Of a DNA stretch of 64,000 nt, positions 28,201-36,520 are shown piece after piece. The stretch covers positions 1-64,000 of the forward strand of contig JAUIMG010000001.1 of NCBI GenBank assembly GCA_030433355.1, given 5' to 3'. Position 1 is the stretch's first letter, and each line of letters begins with the position of its first letter. The notes beneath the pieces are model-generated. The model was given only the letters and a program-made list of their open reading frames with translations, searched no databases and was not told where the DNA came from. The position numbers were made by a program, and so were the translations under genes. The stretch is from Bacteroidia bacterium. Lineage in GTDB: Bacteria; Bacteroidota; Bacteroidia; Flavobacteriales_E; Vicingaceae.

Positions 28201-30251
28201 GCTCCTTTATTCTTTTCAAGTACATAATCCTCTCCAGTACTTTCATTAAATGGCTGATGATAATTACCTGTAAAACATGAATTAGCTAACATTAATGGAT
28301 ATTTCCCTCGATTTTGTAGTTGATCAGGTTGATCAATGCTAATATCAAAACCATCATTGGCAGAAGCATGACCAAAAAAAGTCATCAAAGAAGCTCCTTT
28401 ATTTATTAAAGTTCTAATTGAGTCCGATAAGGTAGTTTGAAAAGGAGCTGAAGAACTTTTTCTAAATAAGCTCGCATTTCCACCATAAAAAAGACCTTCA
28501 AAATCACTTGCATAGCTATTTAAAAAATTCTCATAGCTATCTGCTTCTGAAGAAGATTTACCACCGGCAAAATGCAAAACTTCCTTTTTCCACTTTGCAT
28601 TTGGGGCATTCTCATATTCCGAAAGCTTATTTAAATAGTCTAAAACCTCTTGATTAGACTTTGCGCTAATCCTGCCAATGGGAATGGCCGTTTCTAGAAT
28701 AGTGCCATTGATACCATTAATAATTAGATTATCTGTAGCAGGATTACCCATAGTAGGAACCAAATTATTTGCATTGGCTAAGGAATCTTTTCGAGAACTC
28801 TTGGCATTAACTGACTTCCCAAGAAGTAAAAGATGTGTGGGAGGGTTAGTCCAATCATTTAAACCTTCATTTATTAAACCTTGAATTGCTAAAGGATGCT
28901 TAGGAATACCATAACCATATTGCTCATACAACTCCTCTACTCTTGCAAGTATTACCTCAAAACCTCTCGATCTTCTATATGCAGCATAAGAAGTAGCAGA
29001 TTGGTATAAATCTTTGTTCACCACAATTATGAAAGAGCTATCGTTTGCTATTTGGCTGTAATCCGTAAATGTTCCATTTATTCCTGCCCTTTTTAAAGAG
29101 CCAACTCTTTTCACATTTGATGAAGAAGTTAGAATACACTTCTTTCTCCCATTCGAATTGGGTATTAGCGTTCTATAAGAGCTAATCGTTTTTATTACTC
29201 TAATTCTTCTGTTATTAGTTACATCGTATAATATGGGCGAATCTCCCCCATTAAAGGAAATTATTTCAAGAAATTGAGCATTTTGACTAGAATTGTCTTC
29301 TACGTAAAAGATTTTAAAACTTTGATTGGAGAAATTTAAAGAATGTGGGTAGTTAACTTTAAAATAAGACATTGCCATTCTACCCACAGTTTGATTTCTG
29401 TCATTAATACTACTAAAGCTAAGTAGGTTATTTGTGTTACTTAGTAAGGAAGTAGAAAAGGACTTATTCAATTGAATTCTTTGGTATGCTTCGAAGGTAG
29501 AATCAATTTGAAAAGTGCCAATAGAAATATTAAAATGATGATCTCCATTGCTAACTTGAGGTGAATTGGATTGACCTGTTAAAACTACCTCTATGTTTGA
29601 AAGTGGTCCTTGAGAATAAAGACTTGGCGCATCAAAGCGATAATTAAAAGTTCTTGATAAAGCTAAAGGTCGATCTAACCATCCCTCTACTTCGGTATAT
29701 TTTGGATTTGTTGCTCCACCAGGATAAATTTCACCATCGTAATAATTGGTTTGGAAGCTTTGGATGGTCTCTGCCCAAACATAGTTTGCAGCAAAATAAT
29801 TTCCAAAATCAATAGCATTAGATTGCGTAAACCTTCTATTTGAGCCATTAACGTCCCAGCTTAAAAAATAGAAGATGGTATCATTTATTAAGCTATAATA
29901 TAGGTTTGCTTGCTTTTCACGAGAACCATAAAATATGGTATCCAGCCACCCATCATTACCTTTTGCATAAAATTCTATATAATCTGCGCTATCAATTCTG
30001 CCATCTCCTTCATCTTTAATATAAATAGGCTTTTCTTCTCCAAATCCAAAAAGTTGAAAGTCTGAAGAACGAAGCGTATTGACAGGAATACCAGCATTTA
30101 ATAATGTAGAATAATCTATTCTATAAATGCCCTCTTCAGTTATGGGGAATTTAAAATAAGTCTGTGAATAATCTATCCATTCATTGCCAAAGGGTTGAGA
30201 ATAAGAATATATGCTTAAAACAGTGAAAAAAAATCCAATTAAGGTTTTCAA
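25278..30251 (-). CDS. porU: PorU-type T9SS sortase (C25 gingipain-like), long form
   Basis: PorU removes the sorting domain of T9SS cargo at the cell surface and attaches the cargo to lipid. The 1657-residue protein has a signal peptide (MKTLIGFFFTVLSIYSYS) and N-terminal beta domains. A C25 cysteine-peptidase core at about 400-760 has catalytic His628 in FFGHASANDGFD and Cys659 in LANSCFTGNYH. Several Ig/CARDB-like domains follow (LRIVAENIGQALEDTVL). A FlgD-like C-terminal domain from about 1547 (NYPNPFSTSTRF ... NGVYLYRVKM) ends the protein. Canonical PorU proteins are shorter, so this is the long form with extra C-terminal domains sometimes called PorU2. Its start overlaps the porV stop by 4 bp. 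Confidence 0.88.
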   Translation of the reverse strand: MKTLIGFFFTVLSIYSYSQPFGNEWIDYSQTYFKFPITEEGIYRIDYSTLLNAGIPVNTLRSSDFQLFGFGEEKPIYIKDEGDGRIDSADYIEFYAKGNDGWLDTIFYGSREKQANLYYSLINDTIFYFLSWDVNGSNRRFTQSNAIDFGNYFAANYVWAETIQSFQTNYYDGEIYPGGATNPKYTEVEGWLDRPLALSRTFNYRFDAPSLYSQGPLSNIEVVLTGQSNSPQVSNGDHHFNISIGTFQIDSTFEAYQRIQLNKSFSTSLLSNTNNLLSFSSINDRNQTVGRMAMSYFKVNYPHSLNFSNQSFKIFYVEDNSSQNAQFLEIISFNGGDSPILYDVTNNRRIRVIKTISSYRTLIPNSNGRKKCILTSSSNVKRVGSLKRAGINGTFTDYSQIANDSSFIIVVNKDLYQSATSYAAYRRSRGFEVILARVEELYEQYGYGIPKHPLAIQGLINEGLNDWTNPPTHLLLLGKSVNAKSSRKDSLANANNLVPTMGNPATDNLIINGINGTILETAIPIGRISAKSNQEVLDYLNKLSEYENAPNAKWKKEVLHFAGGKSSSEADSYENFLNSYASDFEGLFYGGNASLFRKSSSAPFQTTLSDSIRTLINKGASLMTFFGHASANDGFDISIDQPDQLQNRGKYPLMLANSCFTGNYHQPFNESTGEDYVLEKNKGAIGYIATGNLGYAFYLNRFSSAFYKNLTKDFYGESVAEVIRQVCIDLNPNSLQRDIERVALEMSFQGDPALVLNAFPKADLRVSRENAVIQPSEITTELDSFTLRIVAENIGQALEDTVLMTIKRSYPGNIKGDTIVVREIFGLFYEEEIQLRFAIDPLNDIGLNRLEITIDPFNSIDELSEFNNQIAVDVLIRSGEIIPVYPYNYSIVGHQQISLSASTPYAFEEERAYVFEMDTTKSFTSNSKETRTITSKGGMLSWEPNLLSSIQDSSVFYWRVSRQPMQGEDFNWKTSSFKYLPNQYGWSQDHYAQFEANSYLFLKQNAATKRFEFTPNAKELLVYTQSSPSQSDAFAIRYAIDADVRERNACGGTPGFLIAVLDSLSLESWETPYNGLNPNNYFGQANFDNYCGGNRLRPEKYFLFRQNDTSQMFAMRDFLNNVIPRGNFIVIYSWQNVNYSSIWGIDSSIFNSFRNLGSNIITTINNEEPFILFAKKGQLTSIEEVRGFSNTDAVELKKIIVTNGDFGEMRSINLLKDNSKLRLAYRVEERGTSDEVLLEFNGRAKNGKEKTFLISNKFALDTNISLIDSINIYSDHYFKLRVEDQLNQSPPQLDFWQISAMEVPDFAWAPNVFFEINKDSLKQGEMLNFSIALANPSLVNSDSVKLRYEVFSNSNRKYLKEEILAPIQKDSFVVFNIEVPTINLSGTNQLLLEINPEGAHKEQNLFNNLAEYYFHVSPDIENPLLDVTFDGKRIINRELVSAKPNILVQLSDENQFLALDDTSLVAIFLQYPGEDEQLLNFENNNQLQFVPASTLDNKAKIMFQPNLTKDGIYKLRVRANDKSGNASGANDYEIEFEVVNKSTVTKLLNYPNPFSTSTRFVFTLTGSQVPDQIQIQIMTVTGKVVREINEIELGPINVGNNITEFAWDGKDEFGDQLANGVYLYRVKMKINGSNIENRDSNADQFFKKDFGKMYLLR

Positions 30252-31327
30252 GGTTTACGATTTAAGTCTATCCGCAAGGAAAAAACATTAGAATACAAAG
30301 CTACTGATTGGTCGCCTATATCCGTCAAAGCATAATCAATTGTGAAATAGGATAACCTAACTCCAATTCCAAAGTTTGGCTGAAAGGTTGTAATTCTATT
30401 TCTATCTATATCTGTTGTAACTTGAAAGTTTCCTAAACCACCTCTTAAAAACACAACATTGTCATAATTTGCCTCAAAACCAAAGTATGGATCAACAGAA
30501 ACAGCGTCTGATTTGAGCAATACATTTCTTTTTCCATCAAAAGTATTCTTCAGGTTTAATTCTGTCTCTATCCCTATTTTTCGAGAAACTACAAAAGCTC
30601 TATTTATTCCTAAAATAAGTTCAGGCAAGGTGATTTCTACAGAGTTTTCGGGTATTTCATTGTTGGTAAGCGCAAAAACCTGCTTTGTTTCTTCATCTAA
30701 ATTTGAAGACCATGCATTGAAAGTAGAAGTAACATCTCTTCCTACTGCAGCAAATCTCCATTTATTTCTTTGATATTGTGCTCCTACATCAAAGCCAAAG
30801 CCCCAAGCATCTGCAAAATCTCCAACATTCCTATGAATAATTTTAACATTTGCTCCATAACTTAAACCTTCTATTTTACTTTTTCTGGCATAACTAATTA
30901 ATCCTGCATAGTCTGAAGCAGAAAAAGAGGTAACTCTATTGAAATCTATATTTCCTTCTGAGTCGATTAATTGCGTTGTATTTGGAATATCATCTACACC
31001 GAATCGGATAAATGAAAAACCTATTGTACTTACAGTATCAATTTTTGTAGCAAGAGCTGCATAATCGTAAGCGGCTATCCCGGCAAAATATTCACTATGC
31101 ATCAAAGAGAACTGAAAGTCGCTTTCTAATCTTGTAAGTCCCGCAGGATTCCAATAGCCCGAAGTAACATCATTTGCCGATGCAATAAAGGCATTTGACA
31201 TCCCTAATGCTCTGGCACCAACACCAATTTTCAAAAATTCATTACTGTATTTTGGAGCTTGAGCTTGAATTTGTGATGAGATTATCAAAACAAAAAACAG
31301 TAATATTAAATTTGGATTTTTTTGCAT
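30248..31327 (-). CDS. porV: PorV-type T9SS outer-membrane protein
   Basis: PorV is a FadL-like outer-membrane barrel that shuttles T9SS cargo from the secretion channel to the PorU sortase. The 359-residue protein has a signal peptide (LILLFFVLIISSQIQAQAP) and the PorV/PorQ signature KIGVGARALGMSNAFIASANDVTSGYWNPAGL. Regular beta-strands follow to a C-terminus of VFSLRIDLNRKP. Its ATG at 31327 begins MQKNPNLILLF. It overlaps the PorU-type gene by 4 bp, which indicates translational coupling and matches the conserved porV-porU pairing. The PorQ paralogue is an alternative, but the porU neighbour favours PorV. Confidence 0.88.
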   Translation of the reverse strand: MQKNPNLILLFFVLIISSQIQAQAPKYSNEFLKIGVGARALGMSNAFIASANDVTSGYWNPAGLTRLESDFQFSLMHSEYFAGIAAYDYAALATKIDTVSTIGFSFIRFGVDDIPNTTQLIDSEGNIDFNRVTSFSASDYAGLISYARKSKIEGLSYGANVKIIHRNVGDFADAWGFGFDVGAQYQRNKWRFAAVGRDVTSTFNAWSSNLDEETKQVFALTNNEIPENSVEITLPELILGINRAFVVSRKIGIETELNLKNTFDGKRNVLLKSDAVSVDPYFGFEANYDNVVFLRGGLGNFQVTTDIDRNRITTFQPNFGIGVRLSYFTIDYALTDIGDQSVALYSNVFSLRIDLNRKP

Positions 31328-31488
31328 ACTCCTCTTAATCGGTTCAGGGTAAATAACTGTAATAAAGTGGAAATATTACAATTTATTTTCTTTTTTAGAA
31401 TCTATTATTACTTGTTTATCTAACAAATAGACGATAAAATGTTCTCAAATGGCGTATAACTATTAAATATTGATATTTTTAAAATCTA

Positions 31489-32220
31489 ATGAGACTCAAA
31501 AACAATATCCCAAATTTAATCACTTCAGCCAATTTAGCTTGTGGTTTTTTTGCCATTATAAGTATATCCAATGGAAATTTACTTCATGGTTCTTTATTGG
31601 TCCTATTAGGAGCATTTTTTGATTTTTTTGATGGAGCAGCAGCTCGACTTTTAAAAGTAAGCTCTCCAATTGGAGCACAATTAGATTCATTGTCAGATCT
31701 AGTTACTTTCGGAATAGTTCCATCATATATTGCTTTTGAGCTTCTGAATGAAATAGTGGATTTCGAATGGCTTAAATACATAGCAGTAGTAATTGCTATA
31801 GCTTCAGCCTATAGACTAGCAAACTTTAATGTTGATGTTAGACAAACGATTAATTTTATAGGTTTACCAACTCCAGCAAATGCCCTTTTTTGGATTTCTA
31901 TTCCATTAATTCAGTGGCAATTTGAATTGGGGTTAAAAGCTGATTTAGCTTCTTTCATACACTCTATCGTAAGCTCGCCAATTGGAATAATAATTTCTAT
32001 TTTAATTACCAGTTACTTACTCAATGCTGAAATAAACTTATTTTCTCTTAAACTCAAAAATTTCAATTGGAGTGCAAACTCCTACCGATTCATTTTAATC
32101 TTGTTTTCTATTCTATTATTATTGTTTTTATATTTCGCAGCAATTCCATTTATCCTACTTTTGTACCTTCTTTTATCTATTATTAAAAATCACAAAGAAA
32201 CCAATGAAATTCATAGCTGA
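31489..32220 (+). CDS. pssA: CDP-diacylglycerol-serine O-phosphatidyltransferase
   Basis: This integral membrane enzyme makes phosphatidylserine, the precursor of phosphatidylethanolamine, from CDP-diacylglycerol and serine. The 243-residue protein carries the CDP-alcohol phosphotransferase motif D-G-X2-A-R-X8-G-X3-D-X3-D at about residues 48-71 (DGAAARLLKVSSPIGAQLD). About eight hydrophobic segments span the chain, beginning LITSANLACGFFAIISI. Its last 17 bp overlap the start of purS, so the two are translated from one mRNA although they belong to unrelated pathways. A 161-bp region divergent to porV (31328-31488) should hold the promoters; I see no clear operator in it. Confidence 0.92.
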   Translation: MRLKNNIPNLITSANLACGFFAIISISNGNLLHGSLLVLLGAFFDFFDGAAARLLKVSSPIGAQLDSLSDLVTFGIVPSYIAFELLNEIVDFEWLKYIAVVIAIASAYRLANFNVDVRQTINFIGLPTPANALFWISIPLIQWQFELGLKADLASFIHSIVSSPIGIIISILITSYLLNAEINLFSLKLKNFNWSANSYRFILILFSILLLLFLYFAAIPFILLLYLLLSIIKNHKETNEIHS

Positions 32221-32458
32221 AATTGATATCATGCCATTAAAAGCCCTGCTAGATCCACAAGGAAAAGCTGTTAGTTCTAGTCTTAAAAACTTAAATTTAA
32301 GTGAAATTGACAACGTTAGAATTGGCAAGCACATTAGCTTAGAAATAAATGCACCTTCAGAAGAAGTTGCTAAAGAAAAAGTTGAGGAAGCTTGTAAAAA
32401 GATTTTAGCTAACCAATTAATGGAAAGCTATGAGTTTGAGCTAAAAGAGATAAACTAG
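32204..32458 (+). CDS. purS: Phosphoribosylformylglycinamidine synthase subunit PurS
   Basis: PurS is the small structural subunit of the three-part FGAM synthase (PurS-PurQ-PurL) of purine synthesis. At 84 residues it has the normal length. It starts [20 protein letters not shown] and contains [24 protein letters not shown], the family pattern of a strand, a 'DPQG' turn and a helix. It is not next to purL or purQ but is coupled to pssA by a 17-bp overlap. Its stop codon TAG interlocks with the lptB stop on the other strand (CTAG at 32455-32458). Presence of a free PurS predicts a small-type PurL and a PurQ elsewhere in the genome. Confidence 0.88.
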   Translation: MKFIAEIDIMPLKALLDPQGKAVSSSLKNLNLSEIDNVRIGKHISLEINAPSEEVAKEKVEEACKKILANQLMESYEFELKEIN

Positions 32459-33198
32459 TCTTCTTTAAATTTATTTTTCTTTAACTCAAAGTTTTTACCA
32501 AGATAAACTTTGCGAACCTGCTCGTCATTTGCGAGTTCTTCGGCTACTCCAGCTTTGAGTATTTTTCCCTCAAAAAGTAAATAAGCTCTATCTGTTATGG
32601 CTAAAGTTTCATTTACATTATGGTCTGTAATAAGAATTCCAATATTTTTCTTTTTTAAAGCTGCAACTATACTTTGAATATCTTCAACAGCAATAGGATC
32701 AACACCTGCAAAAGGCTCGTCGAGTAATATAAATTTGGGGTCGGTAGCAAGTGCTCTTGCTATTTCAGTTCTTCTTCTCTCTCCGCCAGAAAGCAAGTCT
32801 CCCCTATTGGTTCTTACATGTTGTAAGGAAAATTCATCCAATAAGCTTTCTAACTTTTCTTTTTGCTCTTTTTTTGTCAACGTGGTCATTTCTAAAATGG
32901 CCATTATATTATCTTCAACAGAAAGCTTTCTAAAAACTGATGCTTCTTGAGCCAAATAACCGACTCCCTTCTGTGCTCTTTTATACATAGGGAGATTCGT
33001 AATTTCTTCATCATCAAGAAATATTTTCCCTTCATTTGGCGTCACTAAACCAACAATCATATAAAATGAAGTTGTTTTACCTGCACCATTTGGACCTAAT
33101 AATCCAACAATTTCTCCTTGGTTTACTTCTACAGAAACACCTTTAACAACGGTTCTTTTCTTGTATTTCTTTACTATATTTTCTGCTCTTAACTTCAT
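32455..33198 (-). CDS. lptB: LPS export ABC transporter ATP-binding protein
   Basis: LptB powers extraction of LPS from the inner membrane by LptF/G. The 247-residue ATPase has Walker [14 protein letters not shown] near residues 35-47, signature [15 protein letters not shown], Walker [15 protein letters not shown] and the H-loop [12 protein letters not shown]. This 'GERRR...FAGVD' pattern is typical of LptB rather than of general ABC ATPases. A lysine-rich C-terminal tail ends the protein. It begins 6 bp after the DUF5686 gene and is the last gene of the operon kdsD-tatC-DUF5686-lptB. That operon joins Kdo synthesis with envelope export. Confidence 0.95.
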   Translation of the reverse strand: MKLRAENIVKKYKKRTVVKGVSVEVNQGEIVGLLGPNGAGKTTSFYMIVGLVTPNEGKIFLDDEEITNLPMYKRAQKGVGYLAQEASVFRKLSVEDNIMAILEMTTLTKKEQKEKLESLLDEFSLQHVRTNRGDLLSGGERRRTEIARALATDPKFILLDEPFAGVDPIAVEDIQSIVAALKKKNIGILITDHNVNETLAITDRAYLLFEGKILKAGVAEELANDEQVRKVYLGKNFELKKNKFKED

Positions 33199-33204
33199 TT
33201 TCTT

Positions 33205-35700
33205 TTAGAATGAGAATTCGAAAGCTGCTCTAATACCAAACTTAGCAATATCTGGATGATCTAAGTAATTTAATCTCCACATTACATCAACTCTTAATAC
33301 TTTAAAAATATTTTCTATGCCCGCAGCTACCTCCATGTAAGGAGCTGTTAGTTCATAAATATTGGAGGGTAATACCATCTCTGCTTTATTTTTGTCTTCT
33401 AAGCTACCTGTAACTGCTCGGTAAGTTAAAACCTCTCTCCATTTTAATTTTCTAAATAGAGGCATCTTATTTAAAAAGTAACCATCAAAATGATGCTCTA
33501 TCATGAAAGTTGCGTACTGATCACTGACAAACTCAAAAAAGTTCATCAAGTTAAAAGCCATTCTATCGTAAAAGTAGCTTTCATTACCATTGTGAATTTC
33601 TAAAAGAGGGTAAGGTAATGTCCCAAAATATTTACCAGCAGTTAATCGGTATCTAGTATTTCCATATACCCCTAGCTTTATTCCATCTGAAATAGCGATT
33701 TCCATTTTCTGGTAGGTATAATCCCCATCTAACAAATCCTTGAAACCAAAACCGACTTGAAATTCTAAAATAGGATACTTAGTACCTAAACTTATTCTTT
33801 CAAATTCTCCTTCAAGGAATGTTTCTTTATAGGCAAAGCGTGTATGTAAACCAATTTCTGTTGTATTCAAAAAATTATCATCGTATAATCCAACTTCAGG
33901 ATTAGGGTCGAATCTTTGGTATTTCAATGAACCCAAAGGACTCATTTGTCTTTTCTTTAAGATTAAGGTATTTGAAAAACCTGTGATCCATTCCCGATAT
34001 AATTCTGTTTTTACCTCTTGTACATCTGTTAATTTATCATTTGGATTTCTTCTTAGGAATGAGGAAAGAATGTTATCTTCCGAAAAGGCATTTTGACTTA
34101 ACCCTAGCTGCTCAACATCTCTTTTATATTGGAAGTTTAGTGTAGTTCTTGGTATATCATTTAATTTATAAAGAAATCCAAAATTGTATTTAAATCTTTC
34201 GTCTAAAGTCCCATAGGCCAAATAACCATTGAACATTATTCTTGTACTAAACTCATTACTGGTTCTACCTCCAAACCTAAATCGACTACCTTCTACAGGA
34301 TTGTAGCTATACAAATTAAAGTATGGCCCTATCTCAAAGAGACCAACCTCTTTATAGCCGGTAAAAGCTAATTGAATTATATCTAAAAAAGTTTTAAATG
34401 CAGGAACATTCTTTACAGAATCAACCATTTCATATATACCTAACTGATTCGCTGAAAGTGAATCATGTCGGGCCTCTTGCCAATATTCTTCAGTTTTTAT
34501 ATTTGCATCTTTAGCTACATTCACATTATCAATGCCTTCAAAATACTCCTCGTCTATCTCTTGGTTTATTTTAAAATCTCTGTAGGAGGTAAATTTTCTG
34601 CCATACATGCCCATTACATTCTCACCCAATTGAAAATCTACTTTCAGTTTATCTTTTTCAAGCATCCAAAATTTATTCTCCACATGCGTGTATTCTTGTT
34701 CTACTTCAAAACCGTTAATGAAGTTGATATTCGCATTCTCGCTAATCCCAGCTTTAATTCTTTTAACCGCATACGTAGTATCTGCAATCCACATTACACC
34801 ATCAAAAACAGGGTCTTGTCTATGCTTTGGAATAAATTCGATTTCAAAACAAAACTTTCCATCTATATACAAACTATCTTTTAAATAATATCTATAAAAG
34901 CTTAGGCCATTATCTGATATTGGACTCACAAAGGATTTACCAAAAACACTAACGTAATTATCATAAATGTTTACTTTTTGATACATATCCCCAAGAAACT
35001 TTGTAACACTTTCATTGGAGGTCCCTGAGATTTTAGACGCTTTAATATATTCCCTTTCAGACTTTGGAGTTCTTTTATAATAAAAATCTGAAACACTTTC
35101 AGTCATGAACATTGGAAGAAACTCCTTCTCTTCTGTTGTATCTACATAATCAAAAATGAATTGAAAGTTTTTAAAGACTTTTTTATTCTTAAAGTCTTCA
35201 GTGATATTATTTAAATCAAACTCTACCTTATTATAGACTTCATATTCATAGTAATCATACTTCTCTCTATTGTTAGCCTTTTTATTGCGTTTCACCCTAT
35301 CTAAAATAATATGTGCCGGATTACCTTTATATTTAATAACAACTTCCTTTAGTTGGATATCTCCAGACTTTAATTCAAAATTTATCTGTTGCGTTTTATC
35401 CAATCGAACCTTGCGAACAGCAGCTTTATAACCTAAAAATGTTGCTATTAATGAATCTGTTCCATAATAGGTTTCAATCTTATAATTTCCATCCAAATCA
35501 GAAGATGTACCAACTTTAGAGTTCTGAAAAACAATGTTTACGAATGGAAGTGGCTCTTTAGTATCGGCATCAATTACCTTTCCGCTAATAATTGTTTTTT
35601 GAGAAAAGGTATTAAAAGAAATAAGCAGAATACCAATAAAAGCGAGGTACTTAAGAGCAAACAGAGTAGATGGAAGAAACCTATCCTTAAATTTCATCAA
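33205..35700 (-). CDS. DUF5686 outer-membrane protein with carboxypeptidase-regulatory-like domain
   Basis: This 831-residue protein has an N-terminal hydrophobic export signal (YLAFIGILLISFNTFSQ). A carboxypeptidase-regulatory-like beta-sandwich lies at about residues 33-110 (ISGKVIDADTKEPLPFVNIVF). A long DUF5686 region follows with beta-barrel features (FKYNFGFLYKLNDIPRTTLNFQY, RYRLTAGKYFGTLPYPLLEIH), ending in the aromatic C-terminus AAFEFSF typical of outer-membrane barrels. Such proteins resemble TonB-dependent receptors without a plug, and their function is unknown. The start overlaps the tatC end by 14 bp and lptB follows 6 bp later, so it is embedded in an LPS/export operon. A second start at 35697 is equally possible. 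Confidence 0.85.
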   Translation of the reverse strand: MMKFKDRFLPSTLFALKYLAFIGILLISFNTFSQKTIISGKVIDADTKEPLPFVNIVFQNSKVGTSSDLDGNYKIETYYGTDSLIATFLGYKAAVRKVRLDKTQQINFELKSGDIQLKEVVIKYKGNPAHIILDRVKRNKKANNREKYDYYEYEVYNKVEFDLNNITEDFKNKKVFKNFQFIFDYVDTTEEKEFLPMFMTESVSDFYYKRTPKSEREYIKASKISGTSNESVTKFLGDMYQKVNIYDNYVSVFGKSFVSPISDNGLSFYRYYLKDSLYIDGKFCFEIEFIPKHRQDPVFDGVMWIADTTYAVKRIKAGISENANINFINGFEVEQEYTHVENKFWMLEKDKLKVDFQLGENVMGMYGRKFTSYRDFKINQEIDEEYFEGIDNVNVAKDANIKTEEYWQEARHDSLSANQLGIYEMVDSVKNVPAFKTFLDIIQLAFTGYKEVGLFEIGPYFNLYSYNPVEGSRFRFGGRTSNEFSTRIMFNGYLAYGTLDERFKYNFGFLYKLNDIPRTTLNFQYKRDVEQLGLSQNAFSEDNILSSFLRRNPNDKLTDVQEVKTELYREWITGFSNTLILKKRQMSPLGSLKYQRFDPNPEVGLYDDNFLNTTEIGLHTRFAYKETFLEGEFERISLGTKYPILEFQVGFGFKDLLDGDYTYQKMEIAISDGIKLGVYGNTRYRLTAGKYFGTLPYPLLEIHNGNESYFYDRMAFNLMNFFEFVSDQYATFMIEHHFDGYFLNKMPLFRKLKWREVLTYRAVTGSLEDKNKAEMVLPSNIYELTAPYMEVAAGIENIFKVLRVDVMWRLNYLDHPDIAKFGIRAAFEFSF

Positions 35701-36520
35701 GCTCCTTCATTTGTTTTTTATAAACCCAAGCTGCTATAAAAATGCTCATTTCATATAAAAGAAGAATAGGGAGAGAAACTAAAACTTGACTTGAAATATC
35801 AGGTGGAGTAATAATAGCTGAGAGAACAAGAACTGCTATTACTGCATGTCGTCTATAAGCCTTCAAAAGCTTAGGAGTTACAATACCAAGTTTAGCAAGA
35901 AAGTAAATGATAATTGGGAGCTGAAAGATCAAGCCACAGGCAAGCGTAATAGAGGTAACTGTAGATATATATGATCTAAGATTAATCTGATTAGAAACAA
36001 AGTCACTAACAGTATATGATCCAAGAAACTGGACAGAAAGAGGAGTAATTAAATAATAGCCAAAAGAAACTCCTAAGGCAAAAAGCAATGAACCCCAAAA
36101 GACGATTCCTCTAGCAAAGTTTCTCTCTTTAGACTTTAATGCAGGTTTTATAAACCTCCAGACCTCAAATAGAAAATATGGAAAAGCTAGAATAACTCCT
36201 GCAACTAAAGAGACAATTATGTGCATGCTAAACTGCCCGGCCATAGAGATATTAATTAATTCAAACTTCATTTCTGCAAAACAAAGTTTATCTCCCAAAT
36301 TCAAGTAATACGATAAATCACAAAAAAGCTGATAAGTAATGAATTTATCGTAGATAGGAGCCAATACTATCTTATCAAAAACTATTCGCTTAAAAACGAA
36401 GGCTAAGCCACTAGTTATAATTAAAGCTACTACTATTCTAATTAGATGCCACCTTAAAATCTCAAGATGGTCTAAGAAAGACATCTTATCTTCCTCTTCA
36501 AAACTCTGATCTAAACTCAC
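35687..36520 (-). CDS. tatC: Sec-independent (Tat) translocase subunit TatC
   Basis: TatC is the receptor subunit that recognises twin-arginine signal peptides and exports folded proteins across the inner membrane. The 277-residue protein has the usual six helices. The cytoplasmic N-terminus KMSFLDHLEILRWHLIRI is typical, with the conserved 'HL.ELR' region reading HLEILR. The central FPYFLFEVWRFIKPAL and the late YRRHAVIAVLVLSAIITPPDISSQ are also diagnostic. A 30-residue insertion in the first periplasmic loop contains cysteines (LFCDLSYYLNLGDKLC). It shares one base with kdsD and overlaps DUF5686 by 14 bp, within one operon. No tatA or tatB lies in the window. Confidence 0.95.
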   Translation of the reverse strand: MSLDQSFEEEDKMSFLDHLEILRWHLIRIVVALIITSGLAFVFKRIVFDKIVLAPIYDKFITYQLFCDLSYYLNLGDKLCFAEMKFELINISMAGQFSMHIIVSLVAGVILAFPYFLFEVWRFIKPALKSKERNFARGIVFWGSLLFALGVSFGYYLITPLSVQFLGSYTVSDFVSNQINLRSYISTVTSITLACGLIFQLPIIIYFLAKLGIVTPKLLKAYRRHAVIAVLVLSAIITPPDISSQVLVSLPILLLYEMSIFIAAWVYKKQMKELDEI

